DNA of 64,000 bases, from positions 1 to 64,000 of the forward strand of contig CAZSWS010000005.1 of NCBI GenBank assembly GCA_964610765.1. Direction: 5' to 3'. The translations under genes were made by a program, and so were the position numbers. Each line of letters starts with the position of its first letter. Within the stretch, counting starts at the first letter, position 1. Of this stretch, positions 27,001-36,924 are shown piece after piece. The DNA comes from CAZSWS01 sp964610765 (GTDB taxonomy: Bacteria; Bacteroidota; Bacteroidia; Bacteroidales; Tannerellaceae). The notes beneath the pieces were generated by a model, which worked only from the letters and a program-made list of their open reading frames with translations, was not told the DNA's origin and made no database searches.

Positions 27001-27765
27001 TTAGTCTGTTTTATTGGTTTGTTTTCCACTCCGTTTACTCCGATTAAAGCTTCTGTAAGAGTCATATTCAATTTCTATATCAGGCTCTATAAATTGCTCT
27101 CTGTGCTCTGCTAAAAATCGAATATATTTAATCGTCATGCCCCGTTCCAACCATTGTTGTTCATAATATGTTTGAATAGACAAAATATTATCATCTAATC
27201 CTGAGTGGTATAAGTCGTTTGTACTCACTAAGACAGGATATGCATTTTCCTCAACCATTGCTGAAGTATAGGTAAACATAAAGTTACTATCTGTCTTTAG
27301 ATGTATCACTCCTTCTTTAGAAAGAATTTGTTGATAAAGTTGCATAAACCTTGTAGAGGTTAGCCGTTTATTCACTTTTTTCATTTGAGGATCCGGAAAG
27401 GTCAGCCATATTTCACTCACTTCTCCCGGGGCAAAGAAAGAGGCTATCAGCTCAATACTGGTACGCAGAAAAGCAACATTCGTCATTTCAAGTTCCAATG
27501 ATTCTTTTGCTCCGGTCCACATGCGTGCACCTTTCGTATCTACACCAATAAAGTTTTTATCAGGATACAGTTTGCCAAGCCCTACAGTGTACTCACCTTT
27601 TCCACATCCCAATTCAAGAACTATCGGATGGTCGTTTTTAAAAAAACGTTCATTCCAATGTCCTTTCATTTCAAACCCTTTTTCTTTCAACACCTTGTAT
27701 GGATACTGGAAGACATGTGGATACTCAGCCATATCGGCAAATTTTGCCAATTTATTCTTTCCCAT
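27001..27765 (-). CDS. trmB: tRNA (guanine-N7-)-methyltransferase
   Basis: A 254-residue SAM-dependent methyltransferase forming m7G46 in tRNA. The SAM loop VLELGCGKGEYTVGLG is near residue 50, the motif FIGVDTKGARMW follows, and WLTFPDPQMKKVNKRLTS near 125 is the hallmark PDPW-type segment of TrmB (here PDPQ, as in Bacteroidetes). LKTDSNFMF comes next. The N-terminal MGKNKLAKFADM is the expected Bacteroides start. Upstream of mrp in the same operon. Confidence 0.93.
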   Translation of the reverse strand: MGKNKLAKFADMAEYPHVFQYPYKVLKEKGFEMKGHWNERFFKNDHPIVLELGCGKGEYTVGLGKLYPDKNFIGVDTKGARMWTGAKESLELEMTNVAFLRTSIELIASFFAPGEVSEIWLTFPDPQMKKVNKRLTSTRFMQLYQQILSKEGVIHLKTDSNFMFTYTSAMVEENAYPVLVSTNDLYHSGLDDNILSIQTYYEQQWLERGMTIKYIRFLAEHREQFIEPDIEIEYDSYRSFNRSKRSGKQTNKTD

Positions 27766-27881
27766 GACGTAAAGGTAATACTAATAAAGAAATTAATTAA
27801 AATAGTCTATTCTATTGCATGATAGAATTTAAAAAACACCTATTAACAGAGAGAAAGGGAATATGTGTTTGATAGATTGTA

Positions 27882-29126
27882 TCAAAGAGGAAGTTGGTTT
27901 AAGATTCGAAGGGTAGCACCACTATTTTCCTGAACATACTTGCCCGCAGCCTCACCCGCTTTGCTTAATTTTTCAGGATTAGACAGCAACTCGTCCATTA
28001 GCGCATCAAATGTTTTATCGTCCGTTACGGCAAAAGCTCCCCCTACTGCTATTAAATCTTTAGCTTCTTTAAACTTATGATATTTAGGACCAAATATAAT
28101 AGGTATGCTGTAAACGGCTGCTTCCAAAATATTATGAATACTCTTTCCGAATCCACCGCCTACATAAGCTATATTCCCATAGCGGTAGATAGAAGAGAGC
28201 GAGCCAAAACTATCTACGATGATGCAATCTTGTTTGGATATATTGCCATCATTTATTTCAGAAAAACGTAAAGAAGGTCTACGAAGATAAGACTCAATAT
28301 CCATCAAGCGAACCCGGTCTATTTCATGAGGCGCAATGATTGTCTTAAGTTCTTTACGCTTATTAAAGTAACGAATAAATATCTCTTCATCCTGCGGCCA
28401 AGTACTTCCGGCTATAAATGTAAGATAAGAGTTCCCTTTATGACTGGTAGTGAATTTTTCTAGTATAGGAAAACGACGTGATTGGTTACACACATCTATA
28501 ACCCGATCAAAGCGCGTATCCCCACAGACAGCAACATGCTCAACTCCATATTGCTTGAGCAGTTTTTTAGAGTCTTCATCTTGTACAAATATTTGATCGA
28601 AACAGTATAACACCTCTTTATACCATTTGCCATACCACTTAAAGAACACCTGATCTTTTCTAAATATAGAGGAAATAATATAAGTAGGGATATTCCTGTT
28701 TTTAAGCTCGTACAAATAATTGAGCCAAAATTCATATTTTATGAAAATAGCCATAACAGGCTTGGATAAGTTTAAAAACTTATTGACTCGATAAGGAGTG
28801 TCAAAAGGAAGGTAACAGATAACATCTGCACCCGGATAGTTTTTTCGGACTTCATAGCCTGAAGGTGAGAAAAAAGTCAATAACACTTTATACTCCGGAT
28901 GATTCTTTTTGATTTCTTCAATCATTGGTCTTCCTTGTTCAAATTCGCCTAACGAAGCCGCATGAAACCAGATGTATTTAGCATTGGGGTCTATATGTTC
29001 TCGTAGAATGCCATTCGTTTTCCATTGCCCAAAGCGAGTCAAACGCGCTTTGCGATTGATTAAAGACATGAGTTCAACCAAAAAGGTGTATACATGAATG
29101 GCAAAGCTGTATAACGCCCTCATCAT
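27882..29126 (-). CDS. waaA: 3-deoxy-D-manno-octulosonic acid (Kdo) transferase
   Basis: Inner-membrane GT30 glycosyltransferase attaching Kdo to lipid A precursors. A 414-residue protein with an N-terminal membrane anchor (about 1-20), the acceptor-domain motif WFHAASLGEFEQGRPMIE near 51-68 (catalytic Glu in GEFEQ), and the CMP-Kdo-binding YVGGGFGKSIHNILEAAVY region near 325. Its start overlaps the gltX stop as ATGA (29123-29126), implying translational coupling. Two adjacent ATGs make the exact first residue ambiguous by one codon. Confidence 0.94.
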   Translation of the reverse strand: MMRALYSFAIHVYTFLVELMSLINRKARLTRFGQWKTNGILREHIDPNAKYIWFHAASLGEFEQGRPMIEEIKKNHPEYKVLLTFFSPSGYEVRKNYPGADVICYLPFDTPYRVNKFLNLSKPVMAIFIKYEFWLNYLYELKNRNIPTYIISSIFRKDQVFFKWYGKWYKEVLYCFDQIFVQDEDSKKLLKQYGVEHVAVCGDTRFDRVIDVCNQSRRFPILEKFTTSHKGNSYLTFIAGSTWPQDEEIFIRYFNKRKELKTIIAPHEIDRVRLMDIESYLRRPSLRFSEINDGNISKQDCIIVDSFGSLSSIYRYGNIAYVGGGFGKSIHNILEAAVYSIPIIFGPKYHKFKEAKDLIAVGGAFAVTDDKTFDALMDELLSNPEKLSKAGEAAGKYVQENSGATLRILNQLPL

Positions 29127-30640
29127 CCTAACTCAGCAATAGCACGCTCAATGCGTCGAATAGTTTCTTCTTTTCCAATCGCTTCTGTTAAAGCAAACAC
29201 ATGAGGTCCTTTCCCCTCACCTACCAAAGCTAATCTCACTGCATTCATGATATTTCCTAAGTGATATCCTTTGCTTTCAATCCATGTTTTCACAGTTTCT
29301 TCCGTACCTGCTTCATCAAACGGATTGCATGTACGCAAAATGTCAATTAATTCACCCAATTGTTGAGCGCTATTTTCTTTCCAGCGTTTCTTTCGAGTCT
29401 TTTCATCGTATGCTTGCGGAGCTACAAAGAAGTAAGAAGTTTGATTCCATAGCTCTTTTACAAAGTTGACACGTTCTTTCATCATGCCCACTACTTTCTC
29501 AATATAAGCAGGTTCGGCCTTCACACCTCTTTCTTTCAATTCCTCAGCAAAAAGAACAGCTATTTCTTGATTGTCTTTTAGCTGAATATATTGATGATTG
29601 AACCATTTTCCTTTTTCATAATCAAACTTGGCTCCACTTTTACTACACTTGGCTATATCGAATAAGTCAATCATTTCTTGCATGCTCATAATTTCCTGGT
29701 CATTACCGGGGTTCCATCCCAGTAAAGCAAGAAAGTTAACAACAGCTTCCGGCAGATAGCCACTTTCTCTATATCCTGAAGAGATATCACCTGTTTTGGG
29801 GTCACTCCATTCAAGAGGAAATACAGGGAAACCCAGACGATCGCCATCTCGTTTGCTTAACTTGCCACCTCCTTCAGGCTTTAGTAACAAGGGCAAATGA
29901 GTAAAACTAGGCATAGAATCGGCCCAACCTAAATATTTATAAAGAAGCACATGCAAGGGAGCACTGGGCAACCATTCTTCACCTCTGATAACATCGGTTA
30001 TTTTCATCAAATGATCATCCACTATATTGGCTAAATGATAGGTAGGAAGCTCATCTGCTGATTTATAGATAACTTTATCATCTAAGACAGACGAGTTAAA
30101 CACAACCTCTCCACGAAGTAGGTCATTCACTACCACATCTTCATTCGGGTTGATTTTAATACGCACAACATAGTTTTCTCCTGTATCAATCAGTTGCTTC
30201 ACCTCTTCTTCAGATAACGACAATGCGTTGCGCATAGAGCTACGTGTAGAAGCATCGTATTGGAAGTTGGGGATTTGTTTGCGTTTCTCTTCAAGCTCAG
30301 CAGGCGTATCAAAGGCTATGTAAGCTTTGCCTGAGCTTAACAACGAATCAACATATAGTTTGTAAATCTCTTTACGTTCGCTTTGTCTATAAGGTCCATA
30401 TTCTCCACCAAAGCTCACGCCTTCGTCAAAATGAATACCCAGCCAATCAAAAGCAGCTATAATATACTCTTCAGCACCTTCAACAAACCGCTGAGAATCT
30501 GTATCTTCTATTCTTAATATTAATTCTCCCCCTTTTTGCTTTGCAAATAAATAATTATATAAGGCTGTTCGAACACCGCCGATATGCAAAGGACCGGTAG
30601 GACTCGGAGCGAACCGTACTCTGACATTTTGTTGTTTCAT
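29123..30640 (-). CDS. gltX: glutamyl-tRNA synthetase
   Basis: Class I aminoacyl-tRNA synthetase, 505 residues. The HIGH motif appears as PSPTGPLHIGGVRTALYN near residue 12-29 and the KMSKS motif as KLSKRDGDRLG near 265. The editing-free anticodon-binding C-terminal domain is complete. Start MKQQNVRVRFAPSPTG is unambiguous. It heads a two-gene unit with waaA and has a TACTTTTG box just upstream. Confidence 0.97.
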   Translation of the reverse strand: MKQQNVRVRFAPSPTGPLHIGGVRTALYNYLFAKQKGGELILRIEDTDSQRFVEGAEEYIIAAFDWLGIHFDEGVSFGGEYGPYRQSERKEIYKLYVDSLLSSGKAYIAFDTPAELEEKRKQIPNFQYDASTRSSMRNALSLSEEEVKQLIDTGENYVVRIKINPNEDVVVNDLLRGEVVFNSSVLDDKVIYKSADELPTYHLANIVDDHLMKITDVIRGEEWLPSAPLHVLLYKYLGWADSMPSFTHLPLLLKPEGGGKLSKRDGDRLGFPVFPLEWSDPKTGDISSGYRESGYLPEAVVNFLALLGWNPGNDQEIMSMQEMIDLFDIAKCSKSGAKFDYEKGKWFNHQYIQLKDNQEIAVLFAEELKERGVKAEPAYIEKVVGMMKERVNFVKELWNQTSYFFVAPQAYDEKTRKKRWKENSAQQLGELIDILRTCNPFDEAGTEETVKTWIESKGYHLGNIMNAVRLALVGEGKGPHVFALTEAIGKEETIRRIERAIAELG

Positions 30641-30667
30641 AAAGGAATAATGTAGAAATAATTAAGA

Positions 30668-30675
30668 CAAAAGTA
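30668..30675 (-). promoter_or_regulatory. -7 box of the gltX promoter
   Basis: TACTTTTG on the minus strand (30675 to 30668), 28 bases before the gltX ATG, with an ATTG-like element 15 bases upstream. The divergent 7TM-HD gene probably uses TAAATTTC near 30707 on the plus strand. Confidence 0.5.
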
Positions 30676-30733
30676 GAGCTTTTTTTCTTACAATAAACTT
30701 TTTTACGTAAATTTCGGCAAAAACAGAACATAC

Positions 30734-32806
30734 ATGAGATTCCAAAATAAAGAAATAAGGCTATCTACTCTTTGGTATTTTTTAATCGTAACGGTTATAA
30801 TCACCTATTTTCTCCCTAGAGAGATCATGTTCAAATATCAGTTTCATGAAGGTAAACCATGGAGATACGAACAGCTGCTTGCACCTAGAAACTTTCCTAT
30901 TTACAAAACAGATAAAGAACTTTTTGCAGAGCGAGACAGTGTCATGCGTCACTTTCACCCCTACTATCGCATAAACACCGAAGTCTATGAGTCAGAAATC
31001 AAAAGCCTAAAGGAACACTTTATTCAAATCAAGAAAGAGCACAAAGTTTCAGACTCTTATATTCAGTATGTAGAAAGGCGGCTGTCTTACATTTACGAGA
31101 TGGGTATCATAGCTGTTGATGATTTAGAGAAACTGGAAAAAGAAGAACAAAAAGAAGTAAACATCTTGCAGGAAAACGTAGCCAAACTAAAAAACATCAA
31201 CGACTTTTTTACCAATAAAACAGCGTATGAGTTCATCATCAAAAGCGCTCCCTCCTACCTCAGTCAGGACATATTATCCGAATTGAACATCAATAACTAT
31301 CTATTATCGAACGTCGTTTATGATAAAGATATATCAGACAAAGTCCTTAACGACCAACTGAAACGAATCTCACAATCAAAAGGGTTAGTGCAGGCAGGGG
31401 AGCGTATTATAGACCGGGGAGAGATTGTCGATGCCAAAACATACAATATCCTCCGATCGCTAAAAATAATACATGAGTCCAAGCAAGCTTCTACTCAACA
31501 ACAATGGCTGGTCTTTGCCGGACAGTTTGCCATTATTCTATTTATCACCCTTTGTTATTGGTTTTTCCTGGCTTACTTCAGTCCTTCAATTCTTCAAAGG
31601 AGGAAGAATATATTATTCATCACTTTATGTATTTTAGTATCGGTTATCTTGACTGAGATTAGCATCAGTCATGATTTATTCAGCATCTATATACTTCCCT
31701 ATGCAATGGTTCCCATTGTGATTCGAACCTTTTTCGATTCATACACAGCTTTCTTCACCTTCTTGTTTACGATACTGATTTGTTCACTAATGACGACCTA
31801 TGAGTTTTTACTCATCCAAATAGTTGTCGGAATAGTTGTCATGTTAACACTTCGGGGGCTGACTCAACGTTCCCAGTTGATGACTTCAGCATTCTTCGTT
31901 TTCTTTGCCTATTCCATCACCTATTTTTGTATTGTTTTATTTCAAGAAGGAAACATACATAAGATTAACTGGTTTATGTTTTTATACTTTGGGATTAACT
32001 TCATCTTAATGATGTTCTCCTACATTCTGGTTTATATGCTGGAAAAGACCTTTGGATATGTATCTCCTATTTCATTAGTCGAACTGGCAAACATCAGCAA
32101 CCCATTACTAAAGAAACTATCAGAAACCACACCCGGTACATTCCAGCACTCACTCAATGTCTCGATTTTAGCAACAGAGGCTGCAGGCAGTGTCAATGCA
32201 GATACACAACTCATACGTACCGGCGCTTTATATCATGATATAGGTAAAATGACCAATCCGGGATTCTTTACAGAAAATCAAAGTGGATTTAATCCTCACA
32301 CCCAGCTAACGTATATACAGAGTGCTCAAATCATTATTAGCCATGTAACGGAAGGTGTTAAGATGGCAGAGAAAGCAAATCTTCCGCAGGCTGTTATTGA
32401 CTTTATCAGAACACACCACGGCAAGGGAAAAACAAAATATTTTTACAACTCATACGTAAATGAACATCCGGATGAAGAGGTTGACGAAAAGCTCTTCACC
32501 TATCCGGGTCCTAACCCTTTCTCAAAAGAAACAGCCATACTCATGATGGCCGATTCGGTAGAAGCTGCTTCCAGAAGTCTGAAAGACTATTCGGAAGAGA
32601 ATATAAAAGTGCTAGTCAATAAGATTATTGACAGTCAAATAGCCGATGGATTGATGAAAGATGCGCCCCTCACCTTCCGAGATGTTGAGCTGATTAAAAA
32701 CATCTTTATAGACAAACTAAAGACGATGTATCACAGTCGGATCAGTTACCCGGAGTTGAAGAAAGATCTTCAAGCAGATTTGAACAAGCCTCTTCCAGCA
32801 AATTAA
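30734..32806 (+). CDS. 7TM-HD phosphodiesterase (PgpH-like)
   Basis: A 690-residue membrane protein. One N-terminal helix (about 12-27) precedes a large extracytoplasmic 7TMR-HDED region (about 30-255), then seven hydrophobic helices (about 260-455), and a cytoplasmic HD domain with HDIGK (GALYHDIGKM) near residue 500 and a second His in THHGKGKTKYF. Homologues (PgpH) hydrolyse the second messenger c-di-AMP, so this enzyme probably does too. Its 3' end overlaps the convergent phosphatase gene by 65 bases. Divergent from gltX. Confidence 0.9.
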   Translation: MRFQNKEIRLSTLWYFLIVTVIITYFLPREIMFKYQFHEGKPWRYEQLLAPRNFPIYKTDKELFAERDSVMRHFHPYYRINTEVYESEIKSLKEHFIQIKKEHKVSDSYIQYVERRLSYIYEMGIIAVDDLEKLEKEEQKEVNILQENVAKLKNINDFFTNKTAYEFIIKSAPSYLSQDILSELNINNYLLSNVVYDKDISDKVLNDQLKRISQSKGLVQAGERIIDRGEIVDAKTYNILRSLKIIHESKQASTQQQWLVFAGQFAIILFITLCYWFFLAYFSPSILQRRKNILFITLCILVSVILTEISISHDLFSIYILPYAMVPIVIRTFFDSYTAFFTFLFTILICSLMTTYEFLLIQIVVGIVVMLTLRGLTQRSQLMTSAFFVFFAYSITYFCIVLFQEGNIHKINWFMFLYFGINFILMMFSYILVYMLEKTFGYVSPISLVELANISNPLLKKLSETTPGTFQHSLNVSILATEAAGSVNADTQLIRTGALYHDIGKMTNPGFFTENQSGFNPHTQLTYIQSAQIIISHVTEGVKMAEKANLPQAVIDFIRTHHGKGKTKYFYNSYVNEHPDEEVDEKLFTYPGPNPFSKETAILMMADSVEAASRSLKDYSEENIKVLVNKIIDSQIADGLMKDAPLTFRDVELIKNIFIDKLKTMYHSRISYPELKKDLQADLNKPLPAN

Positions 32807-33230
32807 GCACTAACTCAAAACCGCTTGCCCCGCCATAATATGGGTCGGGCACATGGTCGTGTGCGTATGTACGATTGAACTCTGTCATTTTGCGAATCTT
32901 ATTCATTGACTCTAAATCAGGAGCTCTTTCTTTTAAGTCGGCAATATTGGTGTCGTCCATTCCAATGATTAAATCAAAATCATAGAAATCGGAAGTACGT
33001 ACAGGGCGAGAAAGTGATTCTAACTTATAGCCCCTCCTTAAAGCATGTTCACGCATCCTAATGTCTGGTAAATCGCCCTCATGATAGCCGGTTATACCAG
33101 CCGAGTCTATTTCAAAACGATCAGTCAATCCTTGCTTTTCAATCAAGCTTTTCATAATGCCCTCCGCCGATGGAGAACGGCAAATATTACCTAAACAAAC
33201 AAATAAAATACGGTGCTTTTTCTTTTTCAT
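32742..33230 (-). CDS. low-molecular-weight protein-tyrosine-phosphatase
   Basis: A 162-residue LMW-PTP. The P-loop C12-L-G-N-I-C-R18 (CX5R) with following Ser, and the general-acid D129 in VPDPYYGG, are intact, so it should be active on phosphotyrosine, possibly on a capsule or polysaccharide BY-kinase, although none is in this window. The last 21 codons overlap the end of the convergent 7TM-HD gene. The family's length shows this overlapping tail is native and not an artefact of a missed stop. Confidence 0.93.
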   Translation of the reverse strand: MKKKKHRILFVCLGNICRSPSAEGIMKSLIEKQGLTDRFEIDSAGITGYHEGDLPDIRMREHALRRGYKLESLSRPVRTSDFYDFDLIIGMDDTNIADLKERAPDLESMNKIRKMTEFNRTYAHDHVPDPYYGGASGFELVLNLLEEACSNLLEDLSSTPGN

Positions 33231-33260
33231 ATATCTAATAAAACACTTGATTACTACTCA

Positions 33261-34148
33261 TTATAAAAATTCTCTCAAAGAGTAAAACTCTTTAACTTCA
33301 GGCTTTTCACCTGAAAACTTATACCAATATCTATAGAATTCAGCATAATCCATCCGCTCATCATGCAGCTTATGTGACAGGTAAATGTATTTATTTTCTA
33401 ACGAACCCAAAGCTAACTTTTTCCCGATAGTCGGATCAACCGGAATCCACCCCCAGTTCTCATCATAATACTCAGCCCAACTGTGTTTCCCGGGTCTTTC
33501 AATATCATTCGTATAGCCATAGACTCTTCTGGCCGGTATAGAAAGCGCCCTACACAGAGCCACAAACGATGTTGAAAAAGCTTTGCACATCCCACGCTCA
33601 TAAGTCAGTGCATACTTAGCACTAAAATCAGTTTCTTTGTTTTTGTATAGAATTTTTCCGGAAACATATTTATAGATGTTTTGTGCTGTCTTTTCGGTGC
33701 TTTTTCCTTTTAGTTTGGCCGCTATTTCTTGAATAAACGGATCATCTTTCTCAATAAATTGCTCATCAATTAAATAAGGTTCCAGCTCAGCAGGGCTTGA
33801 TTGTATGGTAGCTCCTCCCTTTTTTATTGTTTTCAAGTTGCAGCGATAGATATCCATGATAACCGTAATGGTCACTTTCGTTTTATACATATCTCTAGGA
33901 GAAAATTTGAATTCGGCATACTTGATACCATCCTCTTCGAATACTTTTTCCGGCTGATAACTGAAATGCGTTTCCAACACCTTTTGCTTCCCTTTAATAT
34001 CAGCAGGAAGAAGAAATATGAATCGCATGCTGTCCGTATCCTGAAACTCACACACTTCAAAACCGGAGACCAACAATATCTTCTTTTTATCTTGTGCAAA
34101 ACCCAACAATGGTAGTAGCACTAAAATAATTACCGCGATCTTCTTCAT
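33261..34148 (-). CDS. exported transglutaminase-like protein
   Basis: A 295-residue protein with a signal peptide (about 1-18, LLGFAQ) and a C-terminal transglutaminase/protease-like fold. The catalytic triad pattern is visible: Cys in YERGMCKAFS near 187, His in GKHSWAEYYDE near 222, and Asp in WIPVDPTIGKK near 238. The N-terminal 110 residues are a beta-rich DUF3857-like segment without a motif I can name. Probably acts on extracytoplasmic peptides. It lies 30 bases upstream of the LMW-PTP gene on the same strand. Confidence 0.85.
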   Translation of the reverse strand: MKKIAVIILVLLPLLGFAQDKKKILLVSGFEVCEFQDTDSMRFIFLLPADIKGKQKVLETHFSYQPEKVFEEDGIKYAEFKFSPRDMYKTKVTITVIMDIYRCNLKTIKKGGATIQSSPAELEPYLIDEQFIEKDDPFIQEIAAKLKGKSTEKTAQNIYKYVSGKILYKNKETDFSAKYALTYERGMCKAFSTSFVALCRALSIPARRVYGYTNDIERPGKHSWAEYYDENWGWIPVDPTIGKKLALGSLENKYIYLSHKLHDERMDYAEFYRYWYKFSGEKPEVKEFYSLREFL

Positions 34149-34223
34149 AGACTTATCTTATTAACCATCCTGCAATGCCACAAAGATAACAACTTCAACT
34201 GTGTAAAAACAGGTATGATTTTA

Positions 34224-36686
34224 TCATAACGGATCAACATTATAATGAAGCAAAACTTTCTTCATTTCAACATATTGAAGCATCTCTTGTTTTACTTGCT
34301 CCAGTCTTTCCCGAACCATATATACATTCGCATGTGTTTCTATTTTTAACAGGATGTGTCGTATATAAAAGGTCTGCACGCGCGAAACAGGCGGTGTTAC
34401 CGGTCCTAGTACACGTTCACCAAAAACAGCCCGAAGATGTTCACCATAGAGCCGAGATGCAGTATGCAATGGAGCATCATGCTTACTCCTCAGCACAATA
34501 ACTATCAATCGGTAATAGGGAGGATAGTGAAACAACTCACGTTCAGCAAGTTGTTCGGCTATCATTCCTTCGTAATTATAGTTGGCTACATGCTGAAGCA
34601 GAGGATGTTCCGGCTGAGAGGTTTGTAAAAATACAGCCCCTTGCTCATCTCTACGCCCTGCCCTTCCACTCACCTGCATCATCAGCTGAAAGGCTCGTTC
34701 ATACGCTCTGAAATCAGGAAAATTCATTAAAGAATCTGCATTCAGAATCCCTACAATACTGACACGCTCAAAATCTAATCCCTTAGAAATCATCTGTGTT
34801 CCAATAAGCAGTTGCGTTTTTCCTTTTTCAAAATCAGCAACCACTTGCTCATAAGCACGCCTACTCCGCACCGTATCCGTATCCATCCGTACGGCTTTCA
34901 CATCAGGGAAAAGCGTTTCAATTTCAGCTGCGACTTGCTCTGTTCCAAATCCTTTCGTATTGATATCCGCTGATGAACACGACGGACACTGAGCCGGTAA
35001 TGGTACGGCAAAACCGCAATAATGACATAACAGTTGATTTTTATACTTATGATAGGTCAAACTCACATCACAGTTTAAGCATTTAGGAATCCAGCCACAT
35101 GAACGACACTCAACAATCGGAGAATACCCTCTCCTATTTTGAAAAAGAATCACCTGCTCTCCTTTCTCAAAAGCCACTGTCATTGCTTCTTTCAGAACAG
35201 GAGAAAACAGGGTGTTTTTCATCTGTTTCCTTTTTCTCAAGGTCTTCACATCTACCACTTGAATAGCAGGAGGAAGCGCTTTCCCATATCGTTCTGTTAG
35301 AGTTACATAGCCATACTTTTCAGTACGGGCATTATAGTATGACTCAAAAGAAGGAGTAGCTGATCCAAGCAGCACTTTTGCATCATGCATGCTTGCCAAC
35401 ACGATAGCCGCATTAGCCGCATGATAGCGCGGAGCCGGTTCTTGTTGCTTATAGCTCACTTCATGCTCTTCATCTACAATAACCAGCCCTAAATCACTAA
35501 AAGGAAGAAAGACAGAAGATCGTACACCTAAAATAAACAAAGGTTTGTCCGGATGAAGCATCTGATTCCATATTTCCACACGCTCATTATCCGGCAGACC
35601 CGAATGATACACATACATTGACTTGCCGAAATGTTTAGACAGTCGTTCGGTAATCTGTGTAGTTATAGCTATTTCAGGCAATAAATAAAGCACCTGCTTA
35701 CCGGCACGGAGAGCATCTTGAATCAGGTGGATATAAATCTCCGTTTTTCCACTAGACACCACCCCATGCAAGAGACATACACTTTGTTGCTTGAACGAGG
35801 CATGTATGGCTAAATACGCTTTTTGCTGACTTTCGGTCAACGAGGAAGGGGCTGTATCCGAATGCAAAGGCGCAAGCAGGCGACTCACCTCTTTTTCATA
35901 ATATGCCAACACCCCTTTATCAACCAATGCTTTTAAAACGGCATTCGAGCAACCGCTCTGCTCCAGCAACTCTTTTTTTGAAATTTCTTTCTTTTCAGCA
36001 GGTCTGAAAGCTCGTGTATACTCGACAAATGACAAGAACAAATGTTCTTGTGCTTTTGCTCTGCGCAGCGAATCAAAAAGCAAGCGTACAGACTCTTCAT
36101 CGGCGTATGCTTCAGTAAGCTTCACATAAGTTTGTTTCTTTACTTCATACCCTTTTTTCAGTTCTTCATTCATGGTCACTGCCCCCTTCGACAAAAGCAA
36201 ATTAAGCGGAGCTATAACATTGTTTATACCACTTTGTTTCTGCAAGTCTGATACAGTCATTTTGGGTGAAGCAGATAAAATATCCAATAAAGCCTGTTCA
36301 TTTGTTTTCAGCACAACGTCTGATTGAAAGTCTTCATTATAAATCACGACCGATTCACTTTCAATCTTCAATCCCGATGGAAGCGCTGCTTTATAAACAT
36401 CGCCTAGTGTGCAGAGATAATAAGAAGAAATCCATTCCCAGAAACGCAATTGAGGTCTTCTAAGTATAGGGTCAATATCTAACAACAAAAAGATTTCTTT
36501 CAATTTCTTGCAATCTTCTTCAAGACATTCACCAATATGCATGACAATGCCCGTATAGTAGCGTTTTTTGCCAAAGTGAACTACAACCCGACAGCCTCTC
36601 TTTATCGTGCGCTCCATATCTACGGGGATACGATAAGAATAGGTGTTGGCTATAGGTAAAGGAAGAATTACTTCTGCATATTTCAT
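34224..36686 (-). CDS. priA: primosomal protein N' (replication restart helicase)
   Basis: An 820-residue PriA that reloads replisomes at stalled forks. The N-terminal DNA-binding domain begins MKYAEVILPLPIANTYSY. The helicase core has Walker A GVVSSGKTEIYIHL near residue 310, the DEEH box (VIVDEEHEVSYKQ) and the HPLLQH-type C-terminal motifs. Four CxxC pairs forming the zinc-binding domain are present (CRSCGW, CLNC, CHYC, CPSC, about 528-565). Full length and intact. Confidence 0.97.
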   Translation of the reverse strand: MKYAEVILPLPIANTYSYRIPVDMERTIKRGCRVVVHFGKKRYYTGIVMHIGECLEEDCKKLKEIFLLLDIDPILRRPQLRFWEWISSYYLCTLGDVYKAALPSGLKIESESVVIYNEDFQSDVVLKTNEQALLDILSASPKMTVSDLQKQSGINNVIAPLNLLLSKGAVTMNEELKKGYEVKKQTYVKLTEAYADEESVRLLFDSLRRAKAQEHLFLSFVEYTRAFRPAEKKEISKKELLEQSGCSNAVLKALVDKGVLAYYEKEVSRLLAPLHSDTAPSSLTESQQKAYLAIHASFKQQSVCLLHGVVSSGKTEIYIHLIQDALRAGKQVLYLLPEIAITTQITERLSKHFGKSMYVYHSGLPDNERVEIWNQMLHPDKPLFILGVRSSVFLPFSDLGLVIVDEEHEVSYKQQEPAPRYHAANAAIVLASMHDAKVLLGSATPSFESYYNARTEKYGYVTLTERYGKALPPAIQVVDVKTLRKRKQMKNTLFSPVLKEAMTVAFEKGEQVILFQNRRGYSPIVECRSCGWIPKCLNCDVSLTYHKYKNQLLCHYCGFAVPLPAQCPSCSSADINTKGFGTEQVAAEIETLFPDVKAVRMDTDTVRSRRAYEQVVADFEKGKTQLLIGTQMISKGLDFERVSIVGILNADSLMNFPDFRAYERAFQLMMQVSGRAGRRDEQGAVFLQTSQPEHPLLQHVANYNYEGMIAEQLAERELFHYPPYYRLIVIVLRSKHDAPLHTASRLYGEHLRAVFGERVLGPVTPPVSRVQTFYIRHILLKIETHANVYMVRERLEQVKQEMLQYVEMKKVLLHYNVDPL

Positions 36687-36715
36687 TGTAGAACTTTCTT
36701 ATACAAGTTGTGTTG

Positions 36716-36723
36716 CAAAAATA
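36716..36723 (-). promoter_or_regulatory. -7 box of the priA promoter
   Basis: TATTTTTG on the minus strand (36723 to 36716), 30 bases before the priA ATG. No clear -33 box. Confidence 0.4.
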
Positions 36724-36840
36724 AGCAAAAAGCAGCTACCTTTCCATACGACAATCAGTCTGATTCATCTTTACTATTCATACGCACTTACTAAGCTGTT
36801 TCCTAGAGGCTTTCAATCGAATCTCTCTATTCAACTAACC

Positions 36841-36924
36841 TTTTAACCCGTGTTGAAAGCTCTTTTGACACTCGTAAGAAGCTCTTTCAACAGTTGTCAA
36901 AAGCTCTTTCAACACGGGTTAAAA
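36841..36924. repeat. palindromic element containing three 22-bp tandem units
   Basis: The 84 bases form a long imperfect palindrome: a 19-base arm at 36841-36859 pairs with 36906-36924, then a 3-base mismatch, then TTTTGACA (36863-36870) pairs with TGTCAAAA (36895-36902). Superimposed are three tandem copies of a unit beginning GCTCTTT at 36859, 36881 and 36903, an exact 22-base period. It sits in the 654-base divergent spacer between priA and the transaldolase gene and is not followed by a U tract. Apart from the priA and transaldolase promoter boxes I see nothing else in 36925-37340. Confidence 0.8.

Noticed and set aside
36841..36924. Possible short CRISPR array
   Set aside because: The units are directly tandem with no spacers, only three in number, and part of a palindrome; no cas genes are present.
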